Part shown: positions 40,119 through 49,907 of the stretch, in pieces | Layout of the letters: each line of letters starts with the position of its first letter | How positions within the stretch are numbered: the first letter of the stretch is position 1 | Assembly (NCBI RefSeq): GCF_002979975.1 | Contig: NZ_PCQD01000004.1 | Span: 68,486-132,485 of the forward strand | DNA: 64,000 nt | Direction: 5' to 3' | Origin: Pseudomonas sp. MYb185 | GTDB taxonomy: Bacteria > Pseudomonadota > Gammaproteobacteria > Pseudomonadales > Pseudomonadaceae | Made by a program: the position numbers and the translations under genes | Notes under the pieces: generated by a model | Told to the model about the DNA's origin: nothing | The model's input: the letters and a program-made list of their open reading frames with translations, nothing else | Databases searched by the model: none

Positions 40119-40626
40119 GTTCCAGTTCGATCAACTGCAGCTTGCGCTGCACCCCCCAGCGGTAACCGGAAATCCCACCGTCACTGCGCAATACCCGATG
40201 GCAGGGCACCACGATGGCCAGCGGGTTGGCCGCACAGGCACCCGCCACCGCGCGCACGGCGGCGGGGTTGCCTACGCGCCTGGCCAGTTCGGCATAGGTG
40301 ATGGTCTGGCCCGCAGGTACCTTGGCCAGTTCGGCCCATACCTTCTTCTGAAACGCGCTGCCATGGGCAGCCAATGGTTGCTGCAAGTCCAGCTTGCCCA
40401 GCGGATGATCCACATAGCGCAGCAGCGCCCGCATGTCCTTGTCCAATCCAGCCGTGTCCGGTTCCAGCGTCGCAGTGGGGAAGCGCTGCTGCAGATCGGC
40501 GATCATCGCTTCGTCCCCGTCACCCAGCAGGATCGCAGCAATGCCCGCCTCGCTGGCCGCCAGCAACAGGCCGCCAAGGCGACAGTGGCCCGTGGTGTAA
40601 CGCAGGTGGTCTGGCAGGGTTTTCAT
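40096..40626 (-). CDS. Methylated-DNA--protein-cysteine methyltransferase (Ogt type)
   Basis: This enzyme transfers O6-alkyl groups from guanine to its own cysteine. The 176-residue product has the acceptor motif VVPCHRV with Cys142 and the DNA-binding helix VRAVAGACAANP. The ATG at 40626 follows GGAG; the frame is open further upstream but there it overlaps the copA promoter region and is not family-like. It is divergent from copA. A second protein with the same domain lies at 59394-60470. Confidence 0.93.
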   Translation of the reverse strand: MKTLPDHLRYTTGHCRLGGLLLAASEAGIAAILLGDGDEAMIADLQQRFPTATLEPDTAGLDKDMRALLRYVDHPLGKLDLQQPLAAHGSAFQKKVWAELAKVPAGQTITYAELARRVGNPAAVRAVAGACAANPLAIVVPCHRVLRSDGGISGYRWGVQRKLQLIELERQLASDG

Positions 40627-40718
40627 GGCGGACTCCGCTGATGACTGATGGCCCATCTTATAACGCCGACGATCCGCCATGACAGCCCAGGACGCCTGAC
40701 AGCCTGATACGCCTCGCC

Positions 40719-40749
40719 TTGACCTTCCCATCATGGCAAGGTCTACGCT
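40719..40749 (+). promoter_or_regulatory. CueR-type (MerR family) promoter/operator of copA
   Basis: A -35 TTGACC (40719-40724) and a -10 TACGCT (40744-40749) are separated by 19 bp, the long spacer typical of MerR-family promoters. The spacer holds the dyad ACCTTCC...GGCAAGGT (40722-40742), very close to known CueR operators. It lies 37 bases before the copper ATPase start. No cueR gene is in the window. Confidence 0.85.
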
Positions 40750-40785
40750 GCCAGCCATATTGCATACCAGTGCCAGGAGGCAAGA

Positions 40786-43311
40786 ATGAGCGTGCCGGTT
40801 AAAGATGACGGTCGGAACAGCACCGCAACCATTACCCTGCCAATCGAGGGGATGACCTGTGCCTCCTGTGTCGGGCGAGTGGAGCGGGCACTTGCCAAGG
40901 TGGAGGGCGTTGGCAGTGTCGTGGTCAATCTGGCTACCGAACGTGCCGATGTCAAACCCGCCGGCGTGGTCGACAGGGCGGCGCTGGTCCAGGCGGTGGA
41001 GAAGGCCGGATATGAGGTACCGGCAAGCAGCATCGAGCTGGCAGTGGAGGGCATGACCTGCGCCTCCTGTGTCGGTCGGGTCGAACGGGCGCTCAAGGCG
41101 GTGCCCGGTGTGACCGAGGCAACCGTCAACCTGGCTACAGAGCGTGCCAGCATCCGGGGTGTTGCCAGTGCCGATGCGCTACTGGCTGCCAGCGCCAAGG
41201 CGGGATATCCGGCGCATGTGGTGCGGACTGCCGGGCAGGGCGGCGATACCGAGGCGGTGGCGAGAAAGGACGCCGAGCGTGAGCTGTTGCAACGCGATCT
41301 GCTGATTGCCGCACTGTTGGCGCTGCCGGTGTTCGTCATTGAAATGGGCTCGCACATGGTGCCGGCGCTGCATGAGCTGGTGATGAATAGTATCGGCATG
41401 CAGCGCAGCTGGTACCTGCAGTTCGTGCTGACCACGCTGGTGCTGCTGATACCCGGTCGGCGCTTCTATATGCAGGGCTTCCCGGCGCTGCTGCGCCTGG
41501 CCCCGGACATGAACTCGCTGGTGGCGGTCGGCACCTCGGCGGCCTATCTGTACTCGGTGGTGGCCACCTTCATGCCGCAGCTGCTGCCAGAGGGTACGGT
41601 CAACGTGTACTACGAGGCGGCGGCGGTGATCGTGGCGCTGATCCTGCTCGGGCGTTACCTCGAGGCGCGGGCCAAAGGCCGCACCTCGGAGGCGATCCAG
41701 CGGCTGGTCGGGCTGCAGGCCAAGGTCGCGCATGTCTCGCGGGATGGCCGCATTCTGGATATTCCGCTGGGCGAGGTGGTGGCCGGTGATGTGGTCGAGG
41801 TGCGCCCGGGGGAACGGGTGCCGGTCGATGGGCAGGTGCTGGAGGGCCGCAGCTACGTCGATGAGTCGATGATCACGGGCGAACCGGTGCCGGTGGAGAA
41901 GTCGCCAGGCAGCGAGGTGGTCGGTGGCACGGTCAACCAGACCGGGGCCTTCACCCTCAGCGCCACGGCGGTGGGCGGGCAGACGGTGCTGGCGCAGATC
42001 ATCCGGCTGGTGGAACAGGCCCAGGGATCCAAGTTGCCGATCCAGGCGGTGGTGGACAAGGTCACCATGTGGTTCGTCCCGGCGGTGATGGGCGCGGCGC
42101 TGTTGACCTTCCTGGTGTGGCTGGCATTCGGCCCGTCACCGGCGCTGACCTTTGCGCTGGTCAATGCGGTGGCGGTGCTGATCATTGCCTGTCCCTGTGC
42201 CATGGGCCTGGCCACGCCGACCTCGATCATGGTCGGTACCGGCCGTGGTGCCGAGCTGGGCGTGCTGTTTCGCAAGGGGGAGGCTCTGCAATTGCTGAAG
42301 GACGCGGCGGTGGTGGCGGTGGACAAGACCGGTACCCTGACCGAGGGCCGTCCGGTACTCACCGATCTGGAGCTGGCCGCAGGCTTCGAGCGTATCCAGG
42401 TGCTGGGCTGTATCGCCGCGGTGGAGTCGCGCTCCGAACACCCGATTGCCCGCGCCATCGTCGAAGCGGCGGAGCGGGAGGATATTACACTGCCCGTGTT
42501 GGAAGACTTCGAGTCGGTCACTGGCATGGGAGTGCGAGCCAACGCCGGGGGCATCCCGGTGCAGGTCGGCGCGGACCGCTATATGCGTGAGCTGGGGCTG
42601 GATGTCGGGATCTTCGCGCAGACGGCGGAACGCCTCGGCAGCGAGGGTAAATCGCCGCTGTACGCGGCAATCGACGGCAAGCTGGCGGCGATCATCGCAG
42701 TAGCTGATCCGATCAAGCTGAGCACGCCGGCGGCGATCGAGGCGTTGCACCGGCTGGGTCTCAAGGTGGCGATGATCACGGGTGACAACCAAGGTACCGC
42801 GCGGGCCATTGCCGCGCGCCTGGGCATCGATGAGGTGGTGGCCGAGGTACTGCCCGAGGGCAAGGTGGATGCGGTGCGCCGCCTCAAGGCCGAGCATGGC
42901 CGACTGGCGTTTGTCGGCGATGGCATCAATGATGCTCCGGCGCTGGCCGAGGCCGATGTCGGCCTGGCTATCGGCACCGGGACCGATGTGGCGATGGAAG
43001 CCGCCGATGTGGTGCTGATGTCCGGCAACCTGCAAGGCGTGCCCAATGCCATCGCGCTGTCGAAGGCGACTATAGGTAATATCCGCCAGAACCTGTTCTG
43101 GGCCTTTGCCTACAATACCGCGCTGATTCCGGTGGCGGCCGGGGTGTTGTACCCGGCCTACGGTGTATTGCTGTCACCGATCTTCGCTGCTGGCGCCATG
43201 GCCCTGTCGAGCGTGTTCGTGCTGGGTAATGCCCTGCGCTTGCGGCGGTTCCAGGTGCCGGACAGCTATCGGCAGGCCGAGTCGGACGGTGCTGCGACCG
43301 GCAGCAGGTAA
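40786..43311 (+). CDS. copA: Copper-exporting P1B-type ATPase CopA
   Basis: CopA pumps Cu+ out of the cytoplasm. The 841-residue product has two N-terminal metal-binding domains, each with GMTCASC (Cys25/28 and Cys92/95). It also has eight expected membrane helices, the ion-binding CPC motif (Cys469, Cys471), phosphorylation motif DKTGT (Asp513), the SEHP motif and the hinge [16 protein letters not shown] lies upstream of the ATG. The CueR-like promoter just upstream supports copper induction. Confidence 0.96.
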   Translation: MSVPVKDDGRNSTATITLPIEGMTCASCVGRVERALAKVEGVGSVVVNLATERADVKPAGVVDRAALVQAVEKAGYEVPASSIELAVEGMTCASCVGRVERALKAVPGVTEATVNLATERASIRGVASADALLAASAKAGYPAHVVRTAGQGGDTEAVARKDAERELLQRDLLIAALLALPVFVIEMGSHMVPALHELVMNSIGMQRSWYLQFVLTTLVLLIPGRRFYMQGFPALLRLAPDMNSLVAVGTSAAYLYSVVATFMPQLLPEGTVNVYYEAAAVIVALILLGRYLEARAKGRTSEAIQRLVGLQAKVAHVSRDGRILDIPLGEVVAGDVVEVRPGERVPVDGQVLEGRSYVDESMITGEPVPVEKSPGSEVVGGTVNQTGAFTLSATAVGGQTVLAQIIRLVEQAQGSKLPIQAVVDKVTMWFVPAVMGAALLTFLVWLAFGPSPALTFALVNAVAVLIIACPCAMGLATPTSIMVGTGRGAELGVLFRKGEALQLLKDAAVVAVDKTGTLTEGRPVLTDLELAAGFERIQVLGCIAAVESRSEHPIARAIVEAAEREDITLPVLEDFESVTGMGVRANAGGIPVQVGADRYMRELGLDVGIFAQTAERLGSEGKSPLYAAIDGKLAAIIAVADPIKLSTPAAIEALHRLGLKVAMITGDNQGTARAIAARLGIDEVVAEVLPEGKVDAVRRLKAEHGRLAFVGDGINDAPALAEADVGLAIGTGTDVAMEAADVVLMSGNLQGVPNAIALSKATIGNIRQNLFWAFAYNTALIPVAAGVLYPAYGVLLSPIFAAGAMALSSVFVLGNALRLRRFQVPDSYRQAESDGAATGSR

Positions 43312-43422
43312 CAGCGGATGAGCGGATTGTCAGCTAGATTGAGGTTGAATTGACCTGAGACACGGCAGGGTAGGGCAGGTTGGATTATCTTTGAGTCATC
43401 CATCTGTCCAAGGTCACTGTCC

Positions 43423-44526
43423 ATGTCCTCTTCCTCCCTGTCTGACAAGCGTGTACTGATCATTGCGGTTGTCGCCGTGCTCGCCCTGCTGGGCTGGTAC
43501 GGTTGGTCGCAATACCTCGATCAGGGCCCTGGCGAAGGCTTTATCAGCGGCAATGGCCGTATCGAGGCGACCGAGATCGATATCGCCACCAAGCTGCCGG
43601 GCCGGATCGAGGAAATACTGGTACGCGAGGGCGATTTCGTCAGTGCCGGGCAGGTACTGGCAAGGATGCAGATCGACACGCTGGAGGCGCAGCGCGAAGA
43701 GGCGCTGGCCGCCTACCAGGAAGCCGTGCATGGGGTCGCGGCGGCCAACGCCCAGATCAGCCTGCGGGAAAGCGATGTTACCGCGCTGCAGGCGGTGGTG
43801 GTGCAGCGTGAGGCGGAGCTGTATGCCGCGCAGCGGCGTCTGGTGCGTACCGAAACCCTGGCCCGTGACGGTGCCATCTCCCAGCAGGAATTCGATGATG
43901 ACCAGGCGCGGGCGCGCAGCGTGCGGGCGGCGGTCTCGGCGGCGAAAGCGCAGGTGCTGGCGGCGCAGGCCGCCGTGACCGCAGCCAAAGCCCAGCAGAC
44001 CGGGGCCGAGTCCCGGGTCAGGGCGATGCAGGCGACCATCAATCGCATCGATGCCGATCTGGCCGACAGCGAGCTCAAGGCGCCGCGTGCCGGTCGGGTA
44101 CAGGTGCGGGTGGCCCAACCCGGCGAGGTGCTGGGTGCCGGTGGTCGGGTGCTGAATCTGCTCGACCTGGCGGATGTCTACATGACCTTCTTCGTACCCG
44201 AAGTGGCCGCCGGCCGTCTGGCGCTGGGCAGTGAAGTACGGCTGGTGCTGGATACGGCGCCGGACTACGTGGTGCCGGCGCGGGTGTCCTTCGTTGCCAG
44301 CCAGGCGCAGTTCACCCCGAAGACCGTGGAAACGGCCAGCGAAAGACAGAAGCTGATGTTCCGGGTGCGCGCGCAGATACCACCGCAGCTGTTGCAAAAG
44401 TACCTGGAGCAGGTCAAGACTGGCGTGCCGGGCGTGGCCTGGATCAAGCTGGATGCCGAGGCCGACTGGCCCGATTTCCTGGCTATCCCCGAAGCGCTGA
44501 ACCTGTCGCATGCAACCGACCACTGA
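43423..44526 (+). CDS. HlyD-family periplasmic adaptor subunit (YhiI-like)
   Basis: The 367-residue product has one N-terminal membrane anchor ([18 protein letters not shown]) and a biotinyl-lipoyl-like segment ([34 protein letters not shown]). A coiled-coil hairpin (~90-210) and a beta-barrel domain follow. It is the adaptor of the ABC exporter encoded immediately downstream; its end overlaps the ATPase gene start by 17 bases. This yhiI-rbbA-yhhJ order is known from enterobacteria. Confidence 0.9.
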   Translation: MSSSSLSDKRVLIIAVVAVLALLGWYGWSQYLDQGPGEGFISGNGRIEATEIDIATKLPGRIEEILVREGDFVSAGQVLARMQIDTLEAQREEALAAYQEAVHGVAAANAQISLRESDVTALQAVVVQREAELYAAQRRLVRTETLARDGAISQQEFDDDQARARSVRAAVSAAKAQVLAAQAAVTAAKAQQTGAESRVRAMQATINRIDADLADSELKAPRAGRVQVRVAQPGEVLGAGGRVLNLLDLADVYMTFFVPEVAAGRLALGSEVRLVLDTAPDYVVPARVSFVASQAQFTPKTVETASERQKLMFRVRAQIPPQLLQKYLEQVKTGVPGVAWIKLDAEADWPDFLAIPEALNLSHATDH

Positions 44527-47242
44527 TCCTGTCGCCCAACTGCTGGGCATCGGTCTGCGCTACGGCAAAACCCAAGCGCTGGCCGGCATCGACCTGGACG
44601 TACCCTCAGGCTGCATGGTGGGGCTGATCGGACCCGACGGGGTGGGCAAGTCCAGTCTGCTGGCGCTGATATCCGGCTCGCGGCGCATCCAGCAAGGGCA
44701 GGTTCTGGTGCTGGGTGGCGACATGGCCGGGCGCCGGCACCGCAGCCGGGTCTGCCCACGCATCGCCTATATGCCCCAGGGCCTGGGGCGCAACCTCTAC
44801 CCGACCCTGTCGGTGGAGGAAAACCTGCAATTTTTCGCGCGCCTGTTCGGCCATGATGCCTCGGAGCGGCGCCGCCGCATCGATGAGCTGACCCACGCCA
44901 CCGGCCTGCATTCCTTCCTCGACCGTCCTGCCGGCAAACTGTCCGGCGGTATGAAGCAGAAGCTGGGGCTGTGTTGTGCACTGATCCATGATCCGGACCT
45001 GCTGATCCTCGATGAGCCAACCACCGGGGTGGACCCGCTGGCGCGGGCGCAGTTCTGGGAACTGATCGCACGCATTCGGCGGCAGCGCCCAGGCATGAGC
45101 GTGATGGTGGCTACCGCCTACATGGATGAAGCCCAGGGCTTCGACTGGCTGGTAGCCATGGATGATGGCCGGGTGCTTGCCACCGGCACTCCGGCACAGT
45201 TGCTCGAACAGACCGCCAGTACCTCGCTGGAAAGCGCCTTCATTGCGCTGCTGCCGGAGGAGCGCAAGCGCGGTCATGCGCCGGTGATCATCCCGCCGCT
45301 GCAGGCGGACGAGCAGGATATCGCCATCGAGGCGAAGAACCTGACGCTGCGCTTTGGCGACTTCGTTGCCGTCAAGGACGTCAGCTTCCGCATCCGCCGT
45401 GGCGAGATATTCGGCTTTCTCGGCTCCAACGGCTGTGGCAAGACCACCACCATGAAGATGCTCACCGGCCTGCTGCCAGCCAGCGAAGGGCAGGCCTGGC
45501 TGTTCGGTACCGAGGTGAGCCCGAAGGATATCGAGACCCGACGCCGGGTCGGCTATATGTCCCAGGCCTTCTCACTGTACAGCGAACTGAGCGTGCGCCA
45601 GAACCTGGTGCTGCATGCCCGGCTGTTTTCCGTACCGGAGCAGGAGATCGATCAGCGCGTGGCGCAGATGGTGGACCGGTTCGGTCTGGGTGATGCCATC
45701 GACAGCCTGCCGGCTAATCTGCCGCTGGGCATGCGTCAGCGCCTGTCGCTGGCGGTGGCCATGGTGCATGGCCCGGAACTGCTGATTCTGGACGAGCCGA
45801 CCTCCGGCGTTGATCCGGTGGCGCGGGATGGTTTCTGGCGTTTGCTGGTGGAGCTGTCACGGCGCGACAAGGTGACCATCTTCCTGTCCACCCACTTCAT
45901 GAACGAGGCCGAACGCTGTGATCGCATGTCGATGATGCATGCGGGTCAGGTACTGGATAGTGATGTGCCAGCCCGGCTGGTGGAGAAGCGCGGTGCCGAC
46001 AGCCTGGAGCAGGCCTTTATCGGCTACCTGATAGAAGCCGGAGCCGGGAGCCAGGACCAGGACGAGCTGTTGGAGGCTGGGCAACCGGATGCTGCGCCGG
46101 CGACACCGGCACGGCACCGGGCTTTCAGCCTGCAACGCATGCTCAGCTACCTGTGGCGGGAAACCCTGGAACTGCAGCGTGACCCGATCCGTGCCACCCT
46201 GGCGCTGGCCGGGTCGCTGATGCTGATGTGCGTGATCGGTTTCGGTATCAGCCTGGATGTGGAAGCCCTGCGCTATGCGGTGCTGGATCGCGACCAGACC
46301 AGTCTCAGCCGTGATTATGCGCTGCAGCTGTCGGGCTCGCGTTACTTCATCGAGCAACCACCGCTCATCGACTACCAGGAGCTGGACCGGCGCATGCGCA
46401 GTGGCGAGGTGTCGCTGGCCATCGAGATACCCCACGGCTTCGCCCGCGACGCACTGGCCGGGCGCCCGGTCGAGATCGGCGCCTGGGTGGACGGTGCCAT
46501 GCCACAGCGGGCCGAGACACTCAAGGGCTATGTGCAGGGCATGCATCAGCACTGGCTGACCAGCCAGATCAGCCAGCGTGTCGGTAGCGTGCCGATCAGC
46601 GCCGATATCCAGACCCGCTTTCGCTACAATCCCGACGTACAGAGCCTGCCGGCCATGGTGCCGGCGGTGATCTGCATGCTGTTGCTGATGCTACCGGCGA
46701 TGCTGACCGCGCTGGCGGTGGTGCGGGAAAAGGAAACCGGCTCGATCACCAACTTCTACGTCACCCCGGTCACCCGCAGCGAGTTCCTGCTTGGCAAGCA
46801 ATTGCCCTATGTGGCCCTGGCGATGCTCAACTTCCTGCTGATGACGCTGCTGGCGGTGACCCTATTCGGTGTGCCGGTCAGCGGCAGCTTTCTGACCCTG
46901 GCATTGGGTGCCCTGATCTTCAGCTTCGTCGCCACCGGGATGGGGCTGCTGGCTTCGTCGGTGACCCGCAGCCAGATCGCCGCCATGTTCTTCGCCATGA
47001 TCGGCACCATGGTGCCGATGGTTCAGTTTTCCGGCCTGGTCGACCCGGTATCCTCGCTGGAGGGGGCAGGTCGGGTGATTGGGGAAATCTACCCGGCCAC
47101 GCACATGGTCAGCATCAGTCGTGGCGTGTTCAACAAGGCCCTGGGGTTGTCGGATCTGACCGGCGCGTTCTGGTCCATGCTGCTGTCGGTACCGGTGATC
47201 ATGGGCCTGGCGATCATGCTGCTGAAGAAACAGGAGCGTTGA
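44510..47242 (+). CDS. rbbA: ABC transporter ATP-binding/permease fusion, RbbA-like
   Basis: The 910-residue product has two complete ABC ATPase domains followed by an ABC-2 type membrane domain. Walker [10 protein letters not shown] with signature LSGGMKQK forms the first, GSNGCGKTT with a less canonical signature LPLGMRQR the second. The membrane domain starts near residue 545 ([24 protein letters not shown]). Length and architecture match E. coli RbbA, once described as a ribosome-associated ATPase. With the HlyD protein and the following permease it more likely forms a membrane exporter; the substrate is unknown. Confidence 0.9.
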   Translation: MQPTTDPVAQLLGIGLRYGKTQALAGIDLDVPSGCMVGLIGPDGVGKSSLLALISGSRRIQQGQVLVLGGDMAGRRHRSRVCPRIAYMPQGLGRNLYPTLSVEENLQFFARLFGHDASERRRRIDELTHATGLHSFLDRPAGKLSGGMKQKLGLCCALIHDPDLLILDEPTTGVDPLARAQFWELIARIRRQRPGMSVMVATAYMDEAQGFDWLVAMDDGRVLATGTPAQLLEQTASTSLESAFIALLPEERKRGHAPVIIPPLQADEQDIAIEAKNLTLRFGDFVAVKDVSFRIRRGEIFGFLGSNGCGKTTTMKMLTGLLPASEGQAWLFGTEVSPKDIETRRRVGYMSQAFSLYSELSVRQNLVLHARLFSVPEQEIDQRVAQMVDRFGLGDAIDSLPANLPLGMRQRLSLAVAMVHGPELLILDEPTSGVDPVARDGFWRLLVELSRRDKVTIFLSTHFMNEAERCDRMSMMHAGQVLDSDVPARLVEKRGADSLEQAFIGYLIEAGAGSQDQDELLEAGQPDAAPATPARHRAFSLQRMLSYLWRETLELQRDPIRATLALAGSLMLMCVIGFGISLDVEALRYAVLDRDQTSLSRDYALQLSGSRYFIEQPPLIDYQELDRRMRSGEVSLAIEIPHGFARDALAGRPVEIGAWVDGAMPQRAETLKGYVQGMHQHWLTSQISQRVGSVPISADIQTRFRYNPDVQSLPAMVPAVICMLLLMLPAMLTALAVVREKETGSITNFYVTPVTRSEFLLGKQLPYVALAMLNFLLMTLLAVTLFGVPVSGSFLTLALGALIFSFVATGMGLLASSVTRSQIAAMFFAMIGTMVPMVQFSGLVDPVSSLEGAGRVIGEIYPATHMVSISRGVFNKALGLSDLTGAFWSMLLSVPVIMGLAIMLLKKQER

Positions 47243-47243
47243 A

Positions 47244-48374
47244 ATGAGCGCACGATCCTTTCTCAATATCTACCGCCTCGGTGTCAAGGAGCTGTGGAGC
47301 CTGTGGCGTGACCCGATGATGCTGGTGCTGATCGTCTATGTGTTCACCGCAGGGGTCTATACGGCAGCCCAGGCCATGCCGGAAACCCTGAACAAGGCAC
47401 CCATCGCCATCGTCGATGAAGATGATTCGGCGCTGTCGCGGCAGCTCATATCCGCCTTCTATCCGCCGCACTTCACCGACCCGCAGATGATCAGCATGGG
47501 CGAAATGGATAGCGGCATGGACGCCGGTCGCTATACCTTCGCCCTGTACATCCCGCAGGGGTTCCAGCGCGATGTACTGGCCAACCGCAGCCCAGATCTT
47601 CAACTGAACGTGGATGCCACCCGCATGAGCCAGGCGTTTACCGGCAGTGGGGCGGTGCAGCAGATCGTGATGGCGGAAATCACCGAATTCATCCAGCGTC
47701 AGCGCGGCAGTGCCCAACCCCCGGTTGACCTGGTGCTGCGGGCGCGCTTCAACCCGTCACTGGAAAAGGCCTGGTTCGGCAGCCTGATGGAGGTCGTCAA
47801 CTACATCACCATGCTGTCGATCATTCTCACCGGTGCGGCGCTGATCCGTGAGCGTGAACACGGCACCATCGAGCACCTGCTGGTGATGCCGGTCACACCG
47901 ACCGAGATCATGCTCGGCAAGGTCTGGTCGATGGCGCTGGTGGTACTGGTGGCCTCGGCGCTGTCGCTGAATCTGGTGGTGCGCGGCATACTCGGCGTAC
48001 CGGTGGAGGGCTCGCTGCCGTTGTTCTTCGCCGGTGCTGCGCTGTGTCTGTTCGCCACCACCTCGATGGGAATCTTCCTCGCCACCCTGGCGCGCAACAT
48101 GCCGCAGTTCGGCATGCTGATGATGCTGACCATCATACCGCTGGAAATGCTCTCCGGTGGCACCACACCCCGGGAGAGCATGCCGGAAATAGTGCAGATC
48201 ATCATGCTGGTCGCACCAACCACCCATTTTGTCGAGGTCGGCCAGGCCATCCTGTACCGTGGTGCCGGTATTGAAACGGTGTGGAAGCCTTTTCTGGCGT
48301 TGGCGGTAATCGGTTGCGTGATGTTTGGCGGCTCGCTGCTACGCTTTCGTAAAGCCATCAGTGGTATGGCTTGA
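47244..48374 (+). CDS. ABC-2 type transporter permease (YhhJ-like)
   Basis: The 376-residue product has an N-terminal membrane helix, a large periplasmic domain (~residues 50-180) and five C-terminal membrane helices (VVNYITMLSIILTGAALIREREHGTIEHLLVMP). It starts one base after the RbbA-like gene and completes the HlyD-RbbA-YhhJ export unit, probably pairing with the permease half of RbbA. Confidence 0.9.
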   Translation: MSARSFLNIYRLGVKELWSLWRDPMMLVLIVYVFTAGVYTAAQAMPETLNKAPIAIVDEDDSALSRQLISAFYPPHFTDPQMISMGEMDSGMDAGRYTFALYIPQGFQRDVLANRSPDLQLNVDATRMSQAFTGSGAVQQIVMAEITEFIQRQRGSAQPPVDLVLRARFNPSLEKAWFGSLMEVVNYITMLSIILTGAALIREREHGTIEHLLVMPVTPTEIMLGKVWSMALVVLVASALSLNLVVRGILGVPVEGSLPLFFAGAALCLFATTSMGIFLATLARNMPQFGMLMMLTIIPLEMLSGGTTPRESMPEIVQIIMLVAPTTHFVEVGQAILYRGAGIETVWKPFLALAVIGCVMFGGSLLRFRKAISGMA

Positions 48375-48391
48375 ACTCAAGGACACTGACC

Positions 48392-49750
48392 ATGCTTTCA
48401 TTGACCTGTCTCGGCGGTGCCGGCACCGTCACCGGCTCCAAACACCTGCTGACCCATGGTGACACGCGTATTCTCGTCGACTGCGGTCTGTTCCAGGGGT
48501 TGAAGAACCTGCGCGAACTGAACTGGCAGCGCCTGATGGTGGCACCGGATGCGATTGATGCCGTGGTGCTCACCCACGCCCACCTGGATCACTGTGGCTA
48601 TCTGCCCCGGCTGGTGCTGGATGGTTTCAACGGCAATATCTACGCTACTGAGGCCACCCGTGATGTGGCTGAGCTGATTCTGCTGGACAGCGCCTGGTTG
48701 CAGGAGAAGGATGCCGAGTTTGCCAACCGCAAGGGTTTTTCCAAACACAAACCGGCGCTGCCACTGTACCGGGTGGTGGATGCCGAACGCACACTCAAGC
48801 GCTTCAAGAAGCTACCCTGGCATCGAGAAGTCGAATTGCCCGGCGGGGTAAAAGTGCAGATGCGGCGTGCCGGGCACATTCTCGGCGCGGCGACCGTGCA
48901 GGTCGATATCGGTGGCAAGAGGGTAGTATTTTCCGGTGATCTTGGGCGCTACAACGATGCGGTCATGCACGACCCGGAACCGGTCAGCGACGCCGACTAC
49001 ATCGTCATCGAATCCACCTACGGTAACCGCAGGCATGACAGGTCCGACCCGGTCGAAGGGTTGGCGCTGGTGATCGAGCGTACCGTACGACGCGGTGGCA
49101 CCGTGGTGATACCTGCGTTCGCGGTGGGCCGGGCACAGGCGCTGATCTATGATCTGTGGCAGCTGCGGCAAAGTGGTCGGCTGAAGAACATACCTGTGTA
49201 TCTGGACAGCCCCATGGCCACCAGCGCGACCGAGATGCTGTGCCGACACCAGGACGAGCACAAGCTTACTGCCCAGGAGTGTGCAGAGGCCTGCGGCGCG
49301 GTCAACTATATCCGCGATGTTGAAGAATCCAAGGCGCTATCCAACAACCGCTTTCCCAAGGTGATCATTTCTGCCAGTGGCATGGCCACCGGTGGGCGAG
49401 TGTTGCACCATATCGCCGCCTTTGGCGGCGACCATCGCAATACCCTGTTGTTCTCCGGCTTCCAGGCCGCCGGCACCCGCGGTCGCAAGCTGCTGGAAGG
49501 GGCGCGGGAGGTGAAGATCTACGGCCACTGGATGCCGGTGAATGCCGAGATCGCCGAGTTGCCGATGCTCTCGGCCCATGCTGACAGCGATGAACTGATG
49601 CACTGGCTCTCCAACTTTCAGCGACCACCACAGCAGGTGTTCATCGTGCATGGCGAGCCGGGGGCGTCCGAGGCGCTGCGTGAGCGTATCGAGCGTGAAC
49701 TGGGATGGTCAGCATCGGTGCCGCTGCAGAACCAGGAGTTCAAGCTGTGA
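48392..49750 (+). CDS. MBL-fold beta-CASP metallo-hydrolase (RNA-processing type)
   Basis: The 452-residue product has the metallo-beta-lactamase motif THAHLDHCG (His62, His64, Asp66, His67), further metal ligands in GHILGAA and SGDLGRYND, and a beta-CASP module (STYGNRRH...VIPAFAVGRAQ...SASGMATGGRVLHH). Such proteins are CPSF73-like ribonucleases. The ATG at 48392, preceded by AAGGA, is chosen over an in-frame TTG at 48371. It lies 17 bases after the permease gene and may be co-transcribed. Its RNA target is unknown. Confidence 0.9.
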   Translation: MLSLTCLGGAGTVTGSKHLLTHGDTRILVDCGLFQGLKNLRELNWQRLMVAPDAIDAVVLTHAHLDHCGYLPRLVLDGFNGNIYATEATRDVAELILLDSAWLQEKDAEFANRKGFSKHKPALPLYRVVDAERTLKRFKKLPWHREVELPGGVKVQMRRAGHILGAATVQVDIGGKRVVFSGDLGRYNDAVMHDPEPVSDADYIVIESTYGNRRHDRSDPVEGLALVIERTVRRGGTVVIPAFAVGRAQALIYDLWQLRQSGRLKNIPVYLDSPMATSATEMLCRHQDEHKLTAQECAEACGAVNYIRDVEESKALSNNRFPKVIISASGMATGGRVLHHIAAFGGDHRNTLLFSGFQAAGTRGRKLLEGAREVKIYGHWMPVNAEIAELPMLSAHADSDELMHWLSNFQRPPQQVFIVHGEPGASEALRERIERELGWSASVPLQNQEFKL

Positions 49751-49783
49751 GCTCGCTCCACTGACAGCTGTTTCTTCTGTCTA

Positions 49784-49797
49784 TTGATCCATATCAG
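49784..49797 (+). promoter_or_regulatory. ANR/FNR box of the arginine deiminase operon
   Basis: TTGAT-CCAT-ATCAG matches the FNR/ANR consensus TTGATNNNNATCAA in 9 of 10 positions. A TACTCT at 49820-49825 is suitably placed as a -10, which puts the box near -41.5 of a start point around 49832, the usual class II position. This predicts low-oxygen activation of the downstream arc genes. Confidence 0.85.
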
Positions 49798-49907
49798 TTC
49801 CTCCGGGATGCACAAGGCCTACTCTGCCGATGTGATTCTTTCTGGACTGACTGGCATGTATCCCCCGGCTTCGTAGTTTCGTGAAGCCCAAGGCAGGAGA
49901 AACTGCG

